DNA of 64,000 nt from Pseudomonadota bacterium (lineage in GTDB: Bacteria > Pseudomonadota > Alphaproteobacteria > Rhizobiales > Xanthobacteraceae), in NCBI GenBank assembly GCA_023435725.1, contig JAEYRD010000220.1, forward strand, positions 1 to 64,000, written 5' to 3'. The position numbers were made by a program, and so were the translations under genes. Shown here one piece after another: positions 1-8,480 of this stretch. The first letter of the stretch is position 1; each line of letters opens with the position of its first letter. The notes under the pieces were generated by a model. It was given only the letters and a program-made list of their open reading frames with translations, was not told the DNA's origin and ran no database searches.

Positions 1-20
1 TCGCTGCGCTCGCAATGACG
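1..20. repeat. Truncated arm of a dispersed palindromic repeat
   Basis: The first 20 bases match the right arm of the palindromic repeat at 956-1036 and the end of the one at 17066-17146 (both end in CGCAATGACG). The left arm lies outside the window. The copy sits just upstream of the SDR gene, so that gene is bracketed by two copies. Confidence 0.6.
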
Positions 21-88
21 ATGTGGAGGCTTCTGCGCATCATCTGAAACAGCTACACTCCCGGCGATCAACAAAAAGGAGCAAAACA

Positions 89-859
89 ATGGATCTCGGT
101 CTCAAAGGAAAGAACGCCATCGTCCTCGGCGGCACGCGCGGCATCGGGCGGGCGATTGCGACGACGCTCGTCGGAGAAGGAGCCAACGTCGCGGTGTGCG
201 CGCGCAACGCGGATCAAGTTGCGGCCACCGTCGCCGAGCTGAAGGCAAGCGGCGTTCGCGCCATCGGCGACCCGATCGATGTCACCGACGGCGCGGCGCT
301 GAAATCCTGGATCGAGAGCGCCGCAAAAGAGCTTGGCGGCATCGACTTGCTGTTCTCCAATGCCGGCGCGATGGCGCAAGGCCAGGATGCTGCATCATGG
401 GAACAGAACTTCCGGCTCGATGTGCTCGGCGCCGTGCAGGCGTTCGATGCCGCGCGGCCATTCCTCGAAGCCAGCGGCGAAAAAGGCGGCGATTCCGCCT
501 TCGTCATCATTTCCTCGATTGCGGCGGCGCAGGCCGACTTCGCAAGCTCCTACGGCCCGATCAAGGCGGCGCTGATCCACATGGGCAAGGGACTGGCGCG
601 GCAATATGCGAAGAAGAAAATCCGCGTCAACGTGGTCTCTCCCGGCACCGTCTATTTCAAGGGCGGCGTCTGGAACATGATCGAGCAGAACATGCCGGAG
701 CGCTACAAGGATGCGATGAACCGCAATCCGACCGGCCGGATGGCAACGCCACAGGAAATCGCGAGCGCGGCGGTGTTTCTGGCAAGCCCGGTGTCGTCGT
801 TCACGACCGGTTCGAATCTCGTCGTGGACGGCGCGATCTCGAACCGGGTGAATTTTTAG
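89..859 (+). CDS. SDR family oxidoreductase
   Basis: This gene encodes a 256-residue short-chain dehydrogenase/reductase, a cytoplasmic NAD(P)-dependent enzyme. The Rossmann glycine motif GGTRGIG is at residues 14-20, the NAG motif (SNAGAM) follows near residue 92, and the catalytic Ser and YxxxK (Y155, K159) are present. The C-terminal PxxIAxAxxFLAS and LVVDGA motifs are typical of the classical subfamily. The open frame extends upstream to 23, but ATG 89 is chosen because AAAAGGAG lies just before it and the fold begins there. Length matches the family norm of about 250. The substrate cannot be told from sequence. It stands alone between palindromic repeats. Confidence 0.88.
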   Translation: MDLGLKGKNAIVLGGTRGIGRAIATTLVGEGANVAVCARNADQVAATVAELKASGVRAIGDPIDVTDGAALKSWIESAAKELGGIDLLFSNAGAMAQGQDAASWEQNFRLDVLGAVQAFDAARPFLEASGEKGGDSAFVIISSIAAAQADFASSYGPIKAALIHMGKGLARQYAKKKIRVNVVSPGTVYFKGGVWNMIEQNMPERYKDAMNRNPTGRMATPQEIASAAVFLASPVSSFTTGSNLVVDGAISNRVNF

Positions 860-893
860 GGCGTGATTTTGCGGCGCTCGCTCGAAGACGTAG

Positions 894-916
894 ATGCCTG
901 GTTCAAGCCCGGGCAT
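894..916. repeat. Short GC-rich hairpin after the SDR gene
   Basis: An inverted repeat ATGCCTGG / CCCGGGCAT flanks a six-base loop. It lies 35 bases after the SDR stop codon and may end its transcript, though no T-run follows. It also resembles half of a common Bradyrhizobium palindrome. Confidence 0.35.
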
Positions 917-955
917 GACGACTGAGAGTGTAGCGCATCATCGCCGCAACAAACT

Positions 956-1036
956 CGTCATTGCGAGCGCAGCGAAGCAATCCAGGGATCTTTCCGCGGC
1001 GACAGTCTGGATTGCTTCGCTGCGCTCGCAATGACG
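956..1036. repeat. Dispersed palindromic repeat, copy 2
   Basis: About 81 bases form a long hairpin. The left arm begins CGTCATTGCGAGCGCAGCGA and is mirrored by a right arm ending CGCTGCGCTCGCAATGACG, around a roughly 25-base centre. Diverged copies are at 1-20 (one arm) and 17066-17146. It lies between the convergent ends of the SDR gene and dnaE2, where the folded RNA could act as a two-way terminator. Confidence 0.75.
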
Positions 1037-1061
1037 GTGAGGCAGCACCTTCGTCACGACT

Positions 1062-4000
1062 TCAATGAAAATCCCGCGACGGCGGCAGGATACGGACGTT
1101 GCGGGGGTGGCGGATTTTTTGCGCCGGCATATCCGCGTGGTCGCGGCGGTCATCATTGAGGGGCTCGATCAGGGCTGCGCCTGATGGCACCGCAGGCTTG
1201 CGGCTCAGGGCATCATTGGCAAGGCCGACCAGATCGTGCGAGCGGTCGGTCATGCGCTGCGCGATGAGATGCGTCACCTTCTCGGGGCTGCTCTGGATAT
1301 AGCCCTCGACCAGGATGAGGCGCGCGCCCATCACCTCTTTGCGGTACTGCTCCATGATCTTGGGCCACACCACGACATTGGCGATGCCGGTTTCGTCTTC
1401 AAGTGTCATGAACACGACGCCACTGGCGCTGCCCGGCCGCTGCCGGACCAGCACCACGCCGGCGCAGCGGACGCGGCGCCGCTCGTTCTCATGACTGATG
1501 TCCTTGCAGGCGACGACCCGTTCGCGCGTGAACATCTCGCGCAGGAATTCCATCGGATGGCCCTTCAGCGATAACCGGATGGTCTGGTAGTCCGCGACGA
1601 CCTGCTCGGCGCGCGGCATCACCGGCAGCGGCTTTGCATGCTCGTCCGGCTGCTCGCGTGCGGTCGCCGCCTCGAACAACGGCAGCGGCACATCGTCCGG
1701 CAGCCGCCGCACCTGCCACAGCGCCTCGCGGCGGTCGAGCCCGAGCGAGCGGAACGCATCGGCATCCGCCAGCAGGATCAGCGCGCGCTTGGGCAGGCCG
1801 GTATCACGGGCGAAGTCTTCAAGCGAGGTGAAGGGCCGCCGGTTGCGGGCGGCGATGATGCGGTCGGCCCAGTCCGGGGCTCTCTCCACACCGTCATTCC
1901 GGGGCGCGCCACTTGGCGCGAGCCCGGAATCCATACTCCCGATCGTGGTTATGGATTCCGGGCTCGCGCTGCGCGCGCCCCGGAATGACAACTGGATGGC
2001 TTTGAGCTTCTCTTCATCTTCATCCAGCCAATGGAAGCCGTCGATCTGGCGGAAACCCAGGCGCACGGCGCAATATTCGCCGCTTCCCTCCTCCATCGTG
2101 TTCTGTGCAAAACTATAGGAGACGTCGATGTCGCGCACTTCGACGCCGTTCTTGCGGGCATCGCCGACGATCTGCGCCGGCGCGTAAAAGCCCATCGGCT
2201 GCGAATTCAGCAAGCCGCAGCAAAATGCATCTGGGTGATGATATTTTAGCCAGGACGAGATGTAGACGAGTTGCGCAAAACTGGCCGCATGGCTCTCAGG
2301 GAAACCGTAAGAACCGAAGCCTTTGATTTGCTCGAAGCAATTCTTGGCGAACTGAGGATCGTAACCCCGCCGGATCATGTTTCCGATCATTTTTTCTTCG
2401 AAATTGCCGATGGTCCCAACGTTGCGGAACGTTGCCATGGCACGCCGCAACCCGTTGGCCTCTTCCGAGGAAAATCCTGCGGCCACGATCGCAATCCGCA
2501 TAGCTTGCTCCTGGAAAAGAGGAACACCAAGCGTCTTGTGCAGCACGTCTCGAAGCTCATTTTTATTGCCGCCCTTAGGATAGGGATATTCGATATCCTC
2601 GGATCGCATCTTCCGCCGTTGCAGATACGGATGCACCATATCCCCCTGGATCGGACCTGGACGCACGATCGCGACCTCGATAACGAGATCGTAGAACGTC
2701 CGTGGCTTAAGACGCGGCAACATGTTCATCTGCGCACGGCTTTCGACCTGGAAAACCCCGAGAGATTCTCCTCGCTGCAGCATTTGATAGACTTCGTCGT
2801 CATCCTCCGATTTGATATCCGCAAGCTCGTAACGCTCGCCCTTGTGCACGTCGATCAAATCAAAACATTTGCGGATGCAGGTCAGCATGCCCAGCGCGAG
2901 CACGTCGACCTTCATCATGTTGAGCGCGTCGACGTCGTCCTTGTCCCATTCGATGAAGGTGCGGTCGTCCATCGCGGCATTGCCGATCGGCACATAGGTG
3001 TCGAGCCGGTCCTGGGTCAGCACATAGCCACCGACATGCTGGGAGAGATGGCGCGGGAATTCGATCAGCTCGGTCGCAAGCTCGACCGCAAGGTTGATCA
3101 TGGGATTACTGGGATCGAGACCGGCCTGCCTGACCTGCATGTCGTTGAGGCCCTTGCCCCAGCTTCCCCAGACGGTGTCGGCGAGCGCGGCAGTGACGTC
3201 CTCGGTCAGGCCCAGCGCCTTGCCGACGTCGCGGATGGCGCTGCGCGGACGATAGTGGATGACGGTGGCGATGATCGCGGCACGGTGGCGGCCGTAGCGG
3301 CGATAGACATATTGCATCACCTCCTCGCGGCGGGAGTGCTCGAAATCGACGTCGATATCAGGCGGCTCCAGCCGCTCCTTGGAGATGAAGCGCTCGAACA
3401 ACAGATCGACCTTGGTCGGGTCGACCGAAGTGATGCCGAGCACGTAGCACACGGCCGAATTCGCCGCCGATCCCCGCCCCTGGCACAGGATGTTCTGGCT
3501 GCGCGCGTAGTGGACGATGTCGTGCACGGTGAGGAAATAGTGCGCGTATTTCAGCTCGTCGATCAGCGCGAGCTCTTTCTTGAGAGTGGCACGCAGCTTG
3601 TCATCGATCTTGCTGGCGAAATACTTGTCCACGCCCGCCCAGGTCAGGTCCTCCAGATGCCCTTGCGCGGTCTTGCCCGGCGGCACCGGCTCGTCCGGAT
3701 ACTGGTATTTGAGCTGATCGAGCGAGAAATCGATCTTGTCCGCAAAGCGCATGGTCTCCGCTATCGCCTCGGGAAAATCGCGGAACAGCCGCGACATTTC
3801 GCCTGGCGTCTTCAGGAACCGCTCGGCATTGGCCTCAAGCTTCCTTCCGACCGCCTCGATCGTGGTCTTTTCCCGGATGCAGGTCAGCACGTCCTGAAGA
3901 GGACGGCGCGCGGGATGGTGATAAAGCACCTCGTTGGTCGCGAGCAGCGGCACTTTTGCTTTTGCGGCGAGATCATCGAGCCGCGTCAGGCGACGCCGAT

Positions 4001-4517
4001 CGTCGCCGCGATAGATCAGGCTCACCGCCAGCCATACGCCCTCGGCGCGGCTTGCCCTGAGCTTTGAAAGAACATCCAGCGCCTGCTCGGGCTCGAAGCG
4101 ATGCGGCAGCGTCAGGACCATGAGCTGGCCTTCCGAGAACTCCAGAAGATCGGCGAAGGTGAGATGGCATTCGCCCTTCTCGATCCGCGTGATGTCGTCG
4201 CCGCGTTTGCCTTTGGTGAGAAGCTGGCACAGCCGGCCATAGGCAGCGCGGTCGCGCGGATAAACCAGAATGTCGGGCGTGCCGTCGATGAAGACGATGC
4301 GCGCACCGATCAGCAGTTTCGGCTTGTGGAGCACCTCGGCATTGTCGAGCTCCTTGTAGGCGCGCACCACGCCGGCGAGCGTGTTGTGATCGGCAATGCC
4401 GATCGCGGGGATGCCGAGGATGCTGGCCTGATGCACATAGGCGCGCGGGTCCGAACCGCCACGCAGGAAGGAGAAATTGGTGGTGATGCCGATCTCGGCA
4501 TAAGCTGATGTGTTCAT
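1062..4517 (-). CDS. dnaE2: Error-prone DNA polymerase DnaE2 (ImuC), with an embedded palindromic element
   Basis: This 1151-residue C-family polymerase is the catalytic subunit of the ImuA-ImuB-DnaE2 mutasome that bypasses DNA lesions during the SOS response. The N-terminal PHP domain starts at YAEIGITTNFSFLRGG. The palm carries CQGRGSAANS and the catalytic aspartates in PDIDVDFEH near residue 388. A helix-hairpin-helix region (RRPFTSLEDFARDTGLP) and an OB fold (VRCAGVVLVRQRPGSASG) follow. ATG 4517 overlaps the imuB stop by four bases, so the two are translationally coupled. Residues about 843-875 are encoded by a 99-base palindromic repeat (1892-1990) that keeps the frame, which helps explain why the protein is longer than the usual 1050-1100 residues. 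It is the last gene of an operon likely controlled by the LexA box at 6857. Confidence 0.95.
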   Translation of the reverse strand: MNTSAYAEIGITTNFSFLRGGSDPRAYVHQASILGIPAIGIADHNTLAGVVRAYKELDNAEVLHKPKLLIGARIVFIDGTPDILVYPRDRAAYGRLCQLLTKGKRGDDITRIEKGECHLTFADLLEFSEGQLMVLTLPHRFEPEQALDVLSKLRASRAEGVWLAVSLIYRGDDRRRLTRLDDLAAKAKVPLLATNEVLYHHPARRPLQDVLTCIREKTTIEAVGRKLEANAERFLKTPGEMSRLFRDFPEAIAETMRFADKIDFSLDQLKYQYPDEPVPPGKTAQGHLEDLTWAGVDKYFASKIDDKLRATLKKELALIDELKYAHYFLTVHDIVHYARSQNILCQGRGSAANSAVCYVLGITSVDPTKVDLLFERFISKERLEPPDIDVDFEHSRREEVMQYVYRRYGRHRAAIIATVIHYRPRSAIRDVGKALGLTEDVTAALADTVWGSWGKGLNDMQVRQAGLDPSNPMINLAVELATELIEFPRHLSQHVGGYVLTQDRLDTYVPIGNAAMDDRTFIEWDKDDVDALNMMKVDVLALGMLTCIRKCFDLIDVHKGERYELADIKSEDDDEVYQMLQRGESLGVFQVESRAQMNMLPRLKPRTFYDLVIEVAIVRPGPIQGDMVHPYLQRRKMRSEDIEYPYPKGGNKNELRDVLHKTLGVPLFQEQAMRIAIVAAGFSSEEANGLRRAMATFRNVGTIGNFEEKMIGNMIRRGYDPQFAKNCFEQIKGFGSYGFPESHAASFAQLVYISSWLKYHHPDAFCCGLLNSQPMGFYAPAQIVGDARKNGVEVRDIDVSYSFAQNTMEEGSGEYCAVRLGFRQIDGFHWLDEDEEKLKAIQLSFRGARSASPESITTIGSMDSGLAPSGAPRNDGVERAPDWADRIIAARNRRPFTSLEDFARDTGLPKRALILLADADAFRSLGLDRREALWQVRRLPDDVPLPLFEAATAREQPDEHAKPLPVMPRAEQVVADYQTIRLSLKGHPMEFLREMFTRERVVACKDISHENERRRVRCAGVVLVRQRPGSASGVVFMTLEDETGIANVVVWPKIMEQYRKEVMGARLILVEGYIQSSPEKVTHLIAQRMTDRSHDLVGLANDALSRKPAVPSGAALIEPLNDDRRDHADMPAQKIRHPRNVRILPPSRDFH
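1892..1990. repeat. Palindromic element embedded in frame in dnaE2
   Basis: This 99-base inverted repeat has arms beginning CGTCATTCCGGGGCGCGCC and ending GCGCGCCCCGGAATGACA. A second arm pair, CCCGGAATCCAT / ATGGATTCCGGG, flanks a short centre. Its length is exactly 33 codons, so dnaE2 stays open. A close relative is intergenic at 28180-28285. Reading the opposite strand also gives an open frame through the element with a similar FRGA...SPESI...MDSGLA...APRND pattern, so the repeat tolerates insertion into coding sequence. Confidence 0.9.
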
Positions 4518-6106
4518 GCGAAGAGACCGTGTACATACCAGCTGGGAGAAACCGGCTTGCCGTCGTCGTCGAACGTCTCCCCCTCGTAAAGACCGTCACG
4601 AAAAATCCAGAAGCGCAGGCCCTCGGCATCCTCGATACGGAAATAATCCCGTGTCAGCTGCCTGCCGTCCTGCCGCCACCATTCCATCGCGATGCGCTCG
4701 GGTCCCTCCACCCGCACCACGGCATGCAGCGCGCGGCGCCAGGTGAATTGATGCGGAGGGCCATCGGGCACGGTCGCGAACGGCACCTTGATCGGCTCCG
4801 GCTTGTCGAACAGCCGCAACGGGCGCAGCGGCGGCTCGCTCTCGACGCGGGCCGGCCATTCGGCCTGTATGGCGGCGGCGAGATGATGCTGCGCCGGCGC
4901 GGCCAGCACCGCGCGCTCGGGGATATGGGTATCCTGCGGCAGATGCACGACGACGCGCTTTCCCCCGATGCGCGCGGCGATGCGGTCGATCAGCGCGGAG
5001 AGCTCGTCATTGTCGTGGACATGGGCGTCGAGATCGCGCTGCTCCTGCACCACGATCTCGGTGCGGCTCGCCGACAGGCGCACCATGTCGAAACCGAAAC
5101 CGGGATCGAGGGGATCGGCGAGCGCATCGAGGCGCTCACGGAACAGCCGGTCGACGACTGCGCTTCGCGTCACCGGCCGCCCGGTCTCGACCATGATCGC
5201 GCGCACCACGCCATCGGTCCGGAAGAAGGCGGCTTCCAGGCGTCGCGAGCCCTTGCCCTGCTTCTCCATGGACGCGATCAACGTGTCGGCAAGCCGCGAC
5301 AGCGTCATCGCGATCATGGTGTCGGTCGCGATCGGCTCGGCAAAACGTTTTTCTACGATGTAATCAGGCAGCGGTTTTCGCGGGCTGATCGGCGCATCGC
5401 CCTGCCCCAGCGCATGCGCGAGCAGCGTGGAGAACCGGGCACCGAACCGCGCCGTGATCTCGTGCGGCTCGCGCGATGCGACATCACCGATCGTCTTCAG
5501 GCCGGCGCGGCGCAGGCCGGTGGTGATGGCCTCGCCCGCACCGAGCGCAGACACCGGAAATCGGCTGATCGCCTCCGCCTCCCCACCATCGGCGACGATG
5601 CTGCCTGAAGCCTGCCGCGTCAGCGTGCGCGCGCAGACCGAGGTGCCGGCGATCGCCGCGCTGACGACGAAACCCTGGCGAGCGAGGGCGCGGACGAGGG
5701 CCTGTAACAGCGCAGATTCCCCACCGAACAGATGCGCGCAACCGGTGATGTCTAGGAACAGCCCGTGCGGCGGATCGAGCGCCACCAGCGGCGTGAAGCG
5801 GTCGCACCAGTCAGCAATATCGCTGAGCGTTTTCGCATCGGCCACGACATCGGCGTCGAACACCTTCAGATCCGGGCACATCGCCCGCGCATTCGCCAGC
5901 GGCTGGCCGATATGCAGGCCGAGACGCTCGGCGGCCTCATCCAGCGCATGGATCACCAGCGCATTGTTGTCTTTGATGACCACAATGTTTGGATCATTGG
6001 TTTTACCCAGCCCGGCGCTGCCAAGGAACCGCTGGATCCGATCGATGGGCAGGCGCGGCAGCCACAGGCTGAGGATACGCCGACGGCTCAGAGAATTGGC
6101 ACTCAT
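4514..6106 (-). CDS. imuB: Y-family polymerase-like mutasome subunit ImuB
   Basis: ImuB is a catalytically inactive Y-family relative that tethers DnaE2 to the sliding clamp and ImuA. From ATG 6106 the protein has 530 residues and begins MSANSLSRRRILSLWLPRLP, the usual ImuB opening. The open frame runs on to 6316, but GGAATGG precedes ATG 6106 and the upstream residues are arginine-rich out-of-frame imuA sequence. The palm contains DITGCAHLFGGE; the thumb and little-finger regions follow. The start lies about 100 bases inside the imuA frame and the end overlaps dnaE2 by four bases, so the three genes form one unit. Confidence 0.92.
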   Translation of the reverse strand: MSANSLSRRRILSLWLPRLPIDRIQRFLGSAGLGKTNDPNIVVIKDNNALVIHALDEAAERLGLHIGQPLANARAMCPDLKVFDADVVADAKTLSDIADWCDRFTPLVALDPPHGLFLDITGCAHLFGGESALLQALVRALARQGFVVSAAIAGTSVCARTLTRQASGSIVADGGEAEAISRFPVSALGAGEAITTGLRRAGLKTIGDVASREPHEITARFGARFSTLLAHALGQGDAPISPRKPLPDYIVEKRFAEPIATDTMIAMTLSRLADTLIASMEKQGKGSRRLEAAFFRTDGVVRAIMVETGRPVTRSAVVDRLFRERLDALADPLDPGFGFDMVRLSASRTEIVVQEQRDLDAHVHDNDELSALIDRIAARIGGKRVVVHLPQDTHIPERAVLAAPAQHHLAAAIQAEWPARVESEPPLRPLRLFDKPEPIKVPFATVPDGPPHQFTWRRALHAVVRVEGPERIAMEWWRQDGRQLTRDYFRIEDAEGLRFWIFRDGLYEGETFDDDGKPVSPSWYVHGLFA

Positions 6107-6791
6107 CACATTTCCATTCCATGATCCAACGGCCGCATGGGCCATGACGATTGCGCAAGAGCTCGGCGTCGAAGCGCGGCGCGCCCCAGGCGGTCCATGC
6201 TGCTCCCGGCGGCGAGTGCGCCGCGCGCAGCATCCATCGCGTCTCCGCAGTCGACGGCATCGGCTGCGCTGCCATCCGCAGCAGCAGGCCTGTGACGCCG
6301 GAAGATTGCGCGGCAAGCGTCAGCTTGCGGCTTGCCACGAGATCGAACTGCCTGGTCTCGCCCCAGAGCTCGAGCACGACGGCACCCAGCGCATCGCAGG
6401 CGAGCGCATCGGCCGAGGTGCGCAGCGCGCTCTCCACATCGGCGGCGCGCACCATCACCACGCGGCGCGGATCGAGGCCGAGTTCGGCGAGCCCGCTCAT
6501 CGACAGCGCGCCTGTTTCAATTTCCGAAAAATCCTGCCGCACCCACAGCAGCGGCCGGCGCGCCGAGACGCGTCCCGCGAGCCCCATGACGAAGCCCGTC
6601 GCCGCCGTCCCCTGCCGGCCTTCGCAAAACACCTCGTGGATCGCCGCCCGCGCGAGCCCGCCCTTCAGCGCGCCGTCGGCCTCGCTGTGGCCGAGCGCGA
6701 CGCGATCGCGCCGATGCACGACCTCCGCCGTCTCGATGCGCTCAATCTGGCCGCGCAAGGTCGCAAGCGCGCTTCTACGTGCGCCGCTCAT
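6003..6791 (-). CDS. imuA: Mutasome accessory protein ImuA (SulA/RecA-like)
   Basis: This 262-residue protein is the first gene of the imuA-imuB-dnaE2 operon. ImuA is a RecA/SulA-like protein needed for DnaE2-dependent induced mutagenesis. Visible features are the N-terminal LRGQIERIE helix, the core GRQGTAATGFVMGLAGRV where a Walker A loop would be in RecA, and VRAADVESALRTSADAL. The C-terminal RWIMEWKCDE stretch matches the family end, followed by a proline/alanine tail that overlaps imuB by about 100 bases. ATG 6791 lies 66 bases from a perfect LexA box. Confidence 0.9.
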   Translation of the reverse strand: MSGARRSALATLRGQIERIETAEVVHRRDRVALGHSEADGALKGGLARAAIHEVFCEGRQGTAATGFVMGLAGRVSARRPLLWVRQDFSEIETGALSMSGLAELGLDPRRVVMVRAADVESALRTSADALACDALGAVVLELWGETRQFDLVASRKLTLAAQSSGVTGLLLRMAAQPMPSTAETRWMLRAAHSPPGAAWTAWGAPRFDAELLRNRHGPCGRWIMEWKCDECQFSEPSAYPQPVAAAPAHRSDPAVPWQRRAG

Positions 6792-6856
6792 GCTCGCCGC
6801 TCCTTCAGAGGTGATTGCCGATGGCTCTCAAAAGAGAACCAGCGACTGGCTCATTT

Positions 6857-6871
6857 GTTCATGATATGTTC
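6857..6871. promoter_or_regulatory. LexA (SOS) operator between imuA and the udgX fusion gene
   Basis: The sequence GTTC-ATGATAT-GTTC exactly matches the alphaproteobacterial LexA box GTTC-N7-GTTC. It is 66 bases upstream of imuA on one side and 86 bases upstream of the DUF4130-UdgX gene on the other, so one LexA dimer could repress both. Damage-induced expression of the mutasome fits known imu operons; control of the udgX side is inference. Confidence 0.85.
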
Positions 6872-6956
6872 TAATATAAAGCTAACAGCGCCCCGGGAGT
6901 CAATCGAATTGGCGCGCTTCCAGATTCATGAGCAGAATCAAAGGGATTCAAGTGCC

Positions 6957-8354
6957 ATGTACCTCATCACGCTCGACAGCGAGACCGATTTCGACGGCTG
7001 GCGCAAAACCGCACGTGCGCTCGCACTGCATCACGTCGCGCCGGCCGACGTGACGTGGAGCGTGCAGGGCCATGCGAAAGACAACGTGCCGCCCGGCCTG
7101 TGCGAAGCGCCAGACCTTCCCCCGATCGAGATCGACAGCACCTTCAACGTACCCGCCAATTTCATCGAGCTCGCACGCGTCGCGATCCGTTATCGCGACA
7201 GTGAACGATTTGCGCTGCTCTATCGCCTCTTGTGGCAGTTGCGGAGCGATCACGATCTGCTCGATATCAGGACCGATCCAGACGTCGCGCTGGCGACGGC
7301 AATGGCCGGCAGCGTGCATCGCGACGTGCAGCGGATGCGCGACGTCATCCGTTTCCGCGAGATCGGACGCGAGCACAAGGCGCATTACGCCGCCTGGTTC
7401 GTGCCGGAGCATCACATCGTCGAATTCGCCGCCCCCTTCTTCGCGCGCCGCTACGCCGACATGCCCTGGTCGATCCTCACGCCCGACATGTGCGCCCATT
7501 GGGACGGCCACGCGATCTCGTTCACGCCGGGGATCAGCCAGACGGAGATGCCCACCCCAAACCGGTTGGAGGAAACCTGGCGCCGTCACTTCCGATCGGA
7601 CCAACCGATCGCACCGGAGACGCCGAAGAAGCGCCGGAGGAACCTGACGGAAGCCTCGATACTTGAACCTCTGCTCTCTGATGCCGAACGCTGGATCGGC
7701 GGAAGAACTACCCCGTCTCCGGAGGCTCCGATGAAACGCAAGACCGCCAGCGACGATCTCGAAGCGCTTCGCGAGGAGGCCGCGCATTGCCGCGCCTGCC
7801 CGCTCTACAAGAACGCGACGCAAACCGTGTTCGGTGAAGGCCCGAAGTCCGCCAACATCATGCTGGTCGGCGAGCAGCCCGGCGACAAGGAAGACCTCGC
7901 CGGCCATCCCTTCGTCGGCCCGGCCGGCCAGATGCTCGACCGTGCGCTGGAGGAAGCTGGTGTCGACCGCAAGAAGGTCTATGTCAGCAACGCGGTCAAA
8001 CATTTCAAATTCGTGCCGCGCGGAAAGATCCGCCTGCATCAGAAGCCGTCAACACCAGAGATCAGGGCATGCCGGCAATGGTATGAGCGGGAAGTTTCGG
8101 CAATCCAGCCCGACCTCATCGTGGCGTTGGGTGCCACCGCCGCGCAAAGCGTGTTCGGCAAGATCACCCCGATCGGCAAGACCCGCGGCCGGCTCATAGA
8201 CCTTCCCGACGGGCGCAAGGCTCTGGTGACGGTGCACCCGTCCTATCTGTTGCGGCTGCCTGATCCGGAAACGAAGGTGCTGGAATATCAGCGCTTTGTC
8301 GAAGACCTGAAGATCGCCGCCGGCTTGCAGAAGAAAGCCGCGCGCGCCGCCTGA
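6957..8354 (+). CDS. DUF4130 domain fused to a UdgX-type uracil-DNA binding protein
   Basis: This 465-residue fusion starts at ATG 6957 (MYLITLDSETDF). Residues 1 to about 230 are a DUF4130 (TIGR03915-type) domain with VHRDVQRMRDVIRFRE and HYAAWFVPEHHIV. After a basic linker, residues 264-465 are a uracil-DNA glycosylase family 4 fold of the UdgX subgroup: CRACPLYK (iron-sulfur cysteines), GEQPGDKEDLAGHPFVGPAG (uracil pocket) and the R-loop NAVKHFKF...RGKIRLHQKP. In studied UdgX proteins the histidine of this loop bonds covalently to uracil-DNA. The loop reads KIRLH where the common form is KRRIH. The far end has VTVHPSYLLR. DUF4130 is usually paired with a radical SAM protein, and none is in the window. 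It is divergent from imuA and shares its LexA box region. Confidence 0.9.
   Translation: MYLITLDSETDFDGWRKTARALALHHVAPADVTWSVQGHAKDNVPPGLCEAPDLPPIEIDSTFNVPANFIELARVAIRYRDSERFALLYRLLWQLRSDHDLLDIRTDPDVALATAMAGSVHRDVQRMRDVIRFREIGREHKAHYAAWFVPEHHIVEFAAPFFARRYADMPWSILTPDMCAHWDGHAISFTPGISQTEMPTPNRLEETWRRHFRSDQPIAPETPKKRRRNLTEASILEPLLSDAERWIGGRTTPSPEAPMKRKTASDDLEALREEAAHCRACPLYKNATQTVFGEGPKSANIMLVGEQPGDKEDLAGHPFVGPAGQMLDRALEEAGVDRKKVYVSNAVKHFKFVPRGKIRLHQKPSTPEIRACRQWYEREVSAIQPDLIVALGATAAQSVFGKITPIGKTRGRLIDLPDGRKALVTVHPSYLLRLPDPETKVLEYQRFVEDLKIAAGLQKKAARAA
7721..7733 (+). promoter_or_regulatory. Possible internal ribosome binding site for stand-alone UdgX
   Basis: GGAGG followed five bases later by an in-frame ATG (7731) sits at the domain junction of the DUF4130-UdgX gene. 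Starting there would give a 207-residue UdgX of normal stand-alone length (MKRKTASDD...). Only the Shine-Dalgarno sequence and its position at the linker support this. Confidence 0.35.
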
Positions 8355-8480
8355 CGCGCGCTTCGCTGCATGGTGCCATGCGGTGGAGAAGCCCTCTCAT
8401 TTCAACCGTTCGTCAACCATTTCAACCGGCTGTCACATGCCGCGCGCAAAATTGGAGGCCTTGCGACAGGAGAATTTCCA

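Noticed and set aside
811..830. GGTTCGAATCT-type string resembling a tRNA T-loop
   Set aside because: It lies inside the SDR coding sequence (GSNLVV) and no cloverleaf can be formed around it.
2271..4067. Plus-strand open frame of 598 codons opposite dnaE2
   Set aside because: It is the antisense shadow of a well-supported polymerase gene and has no recognisable domain; long antisense frames are common in GC-rich genomes.
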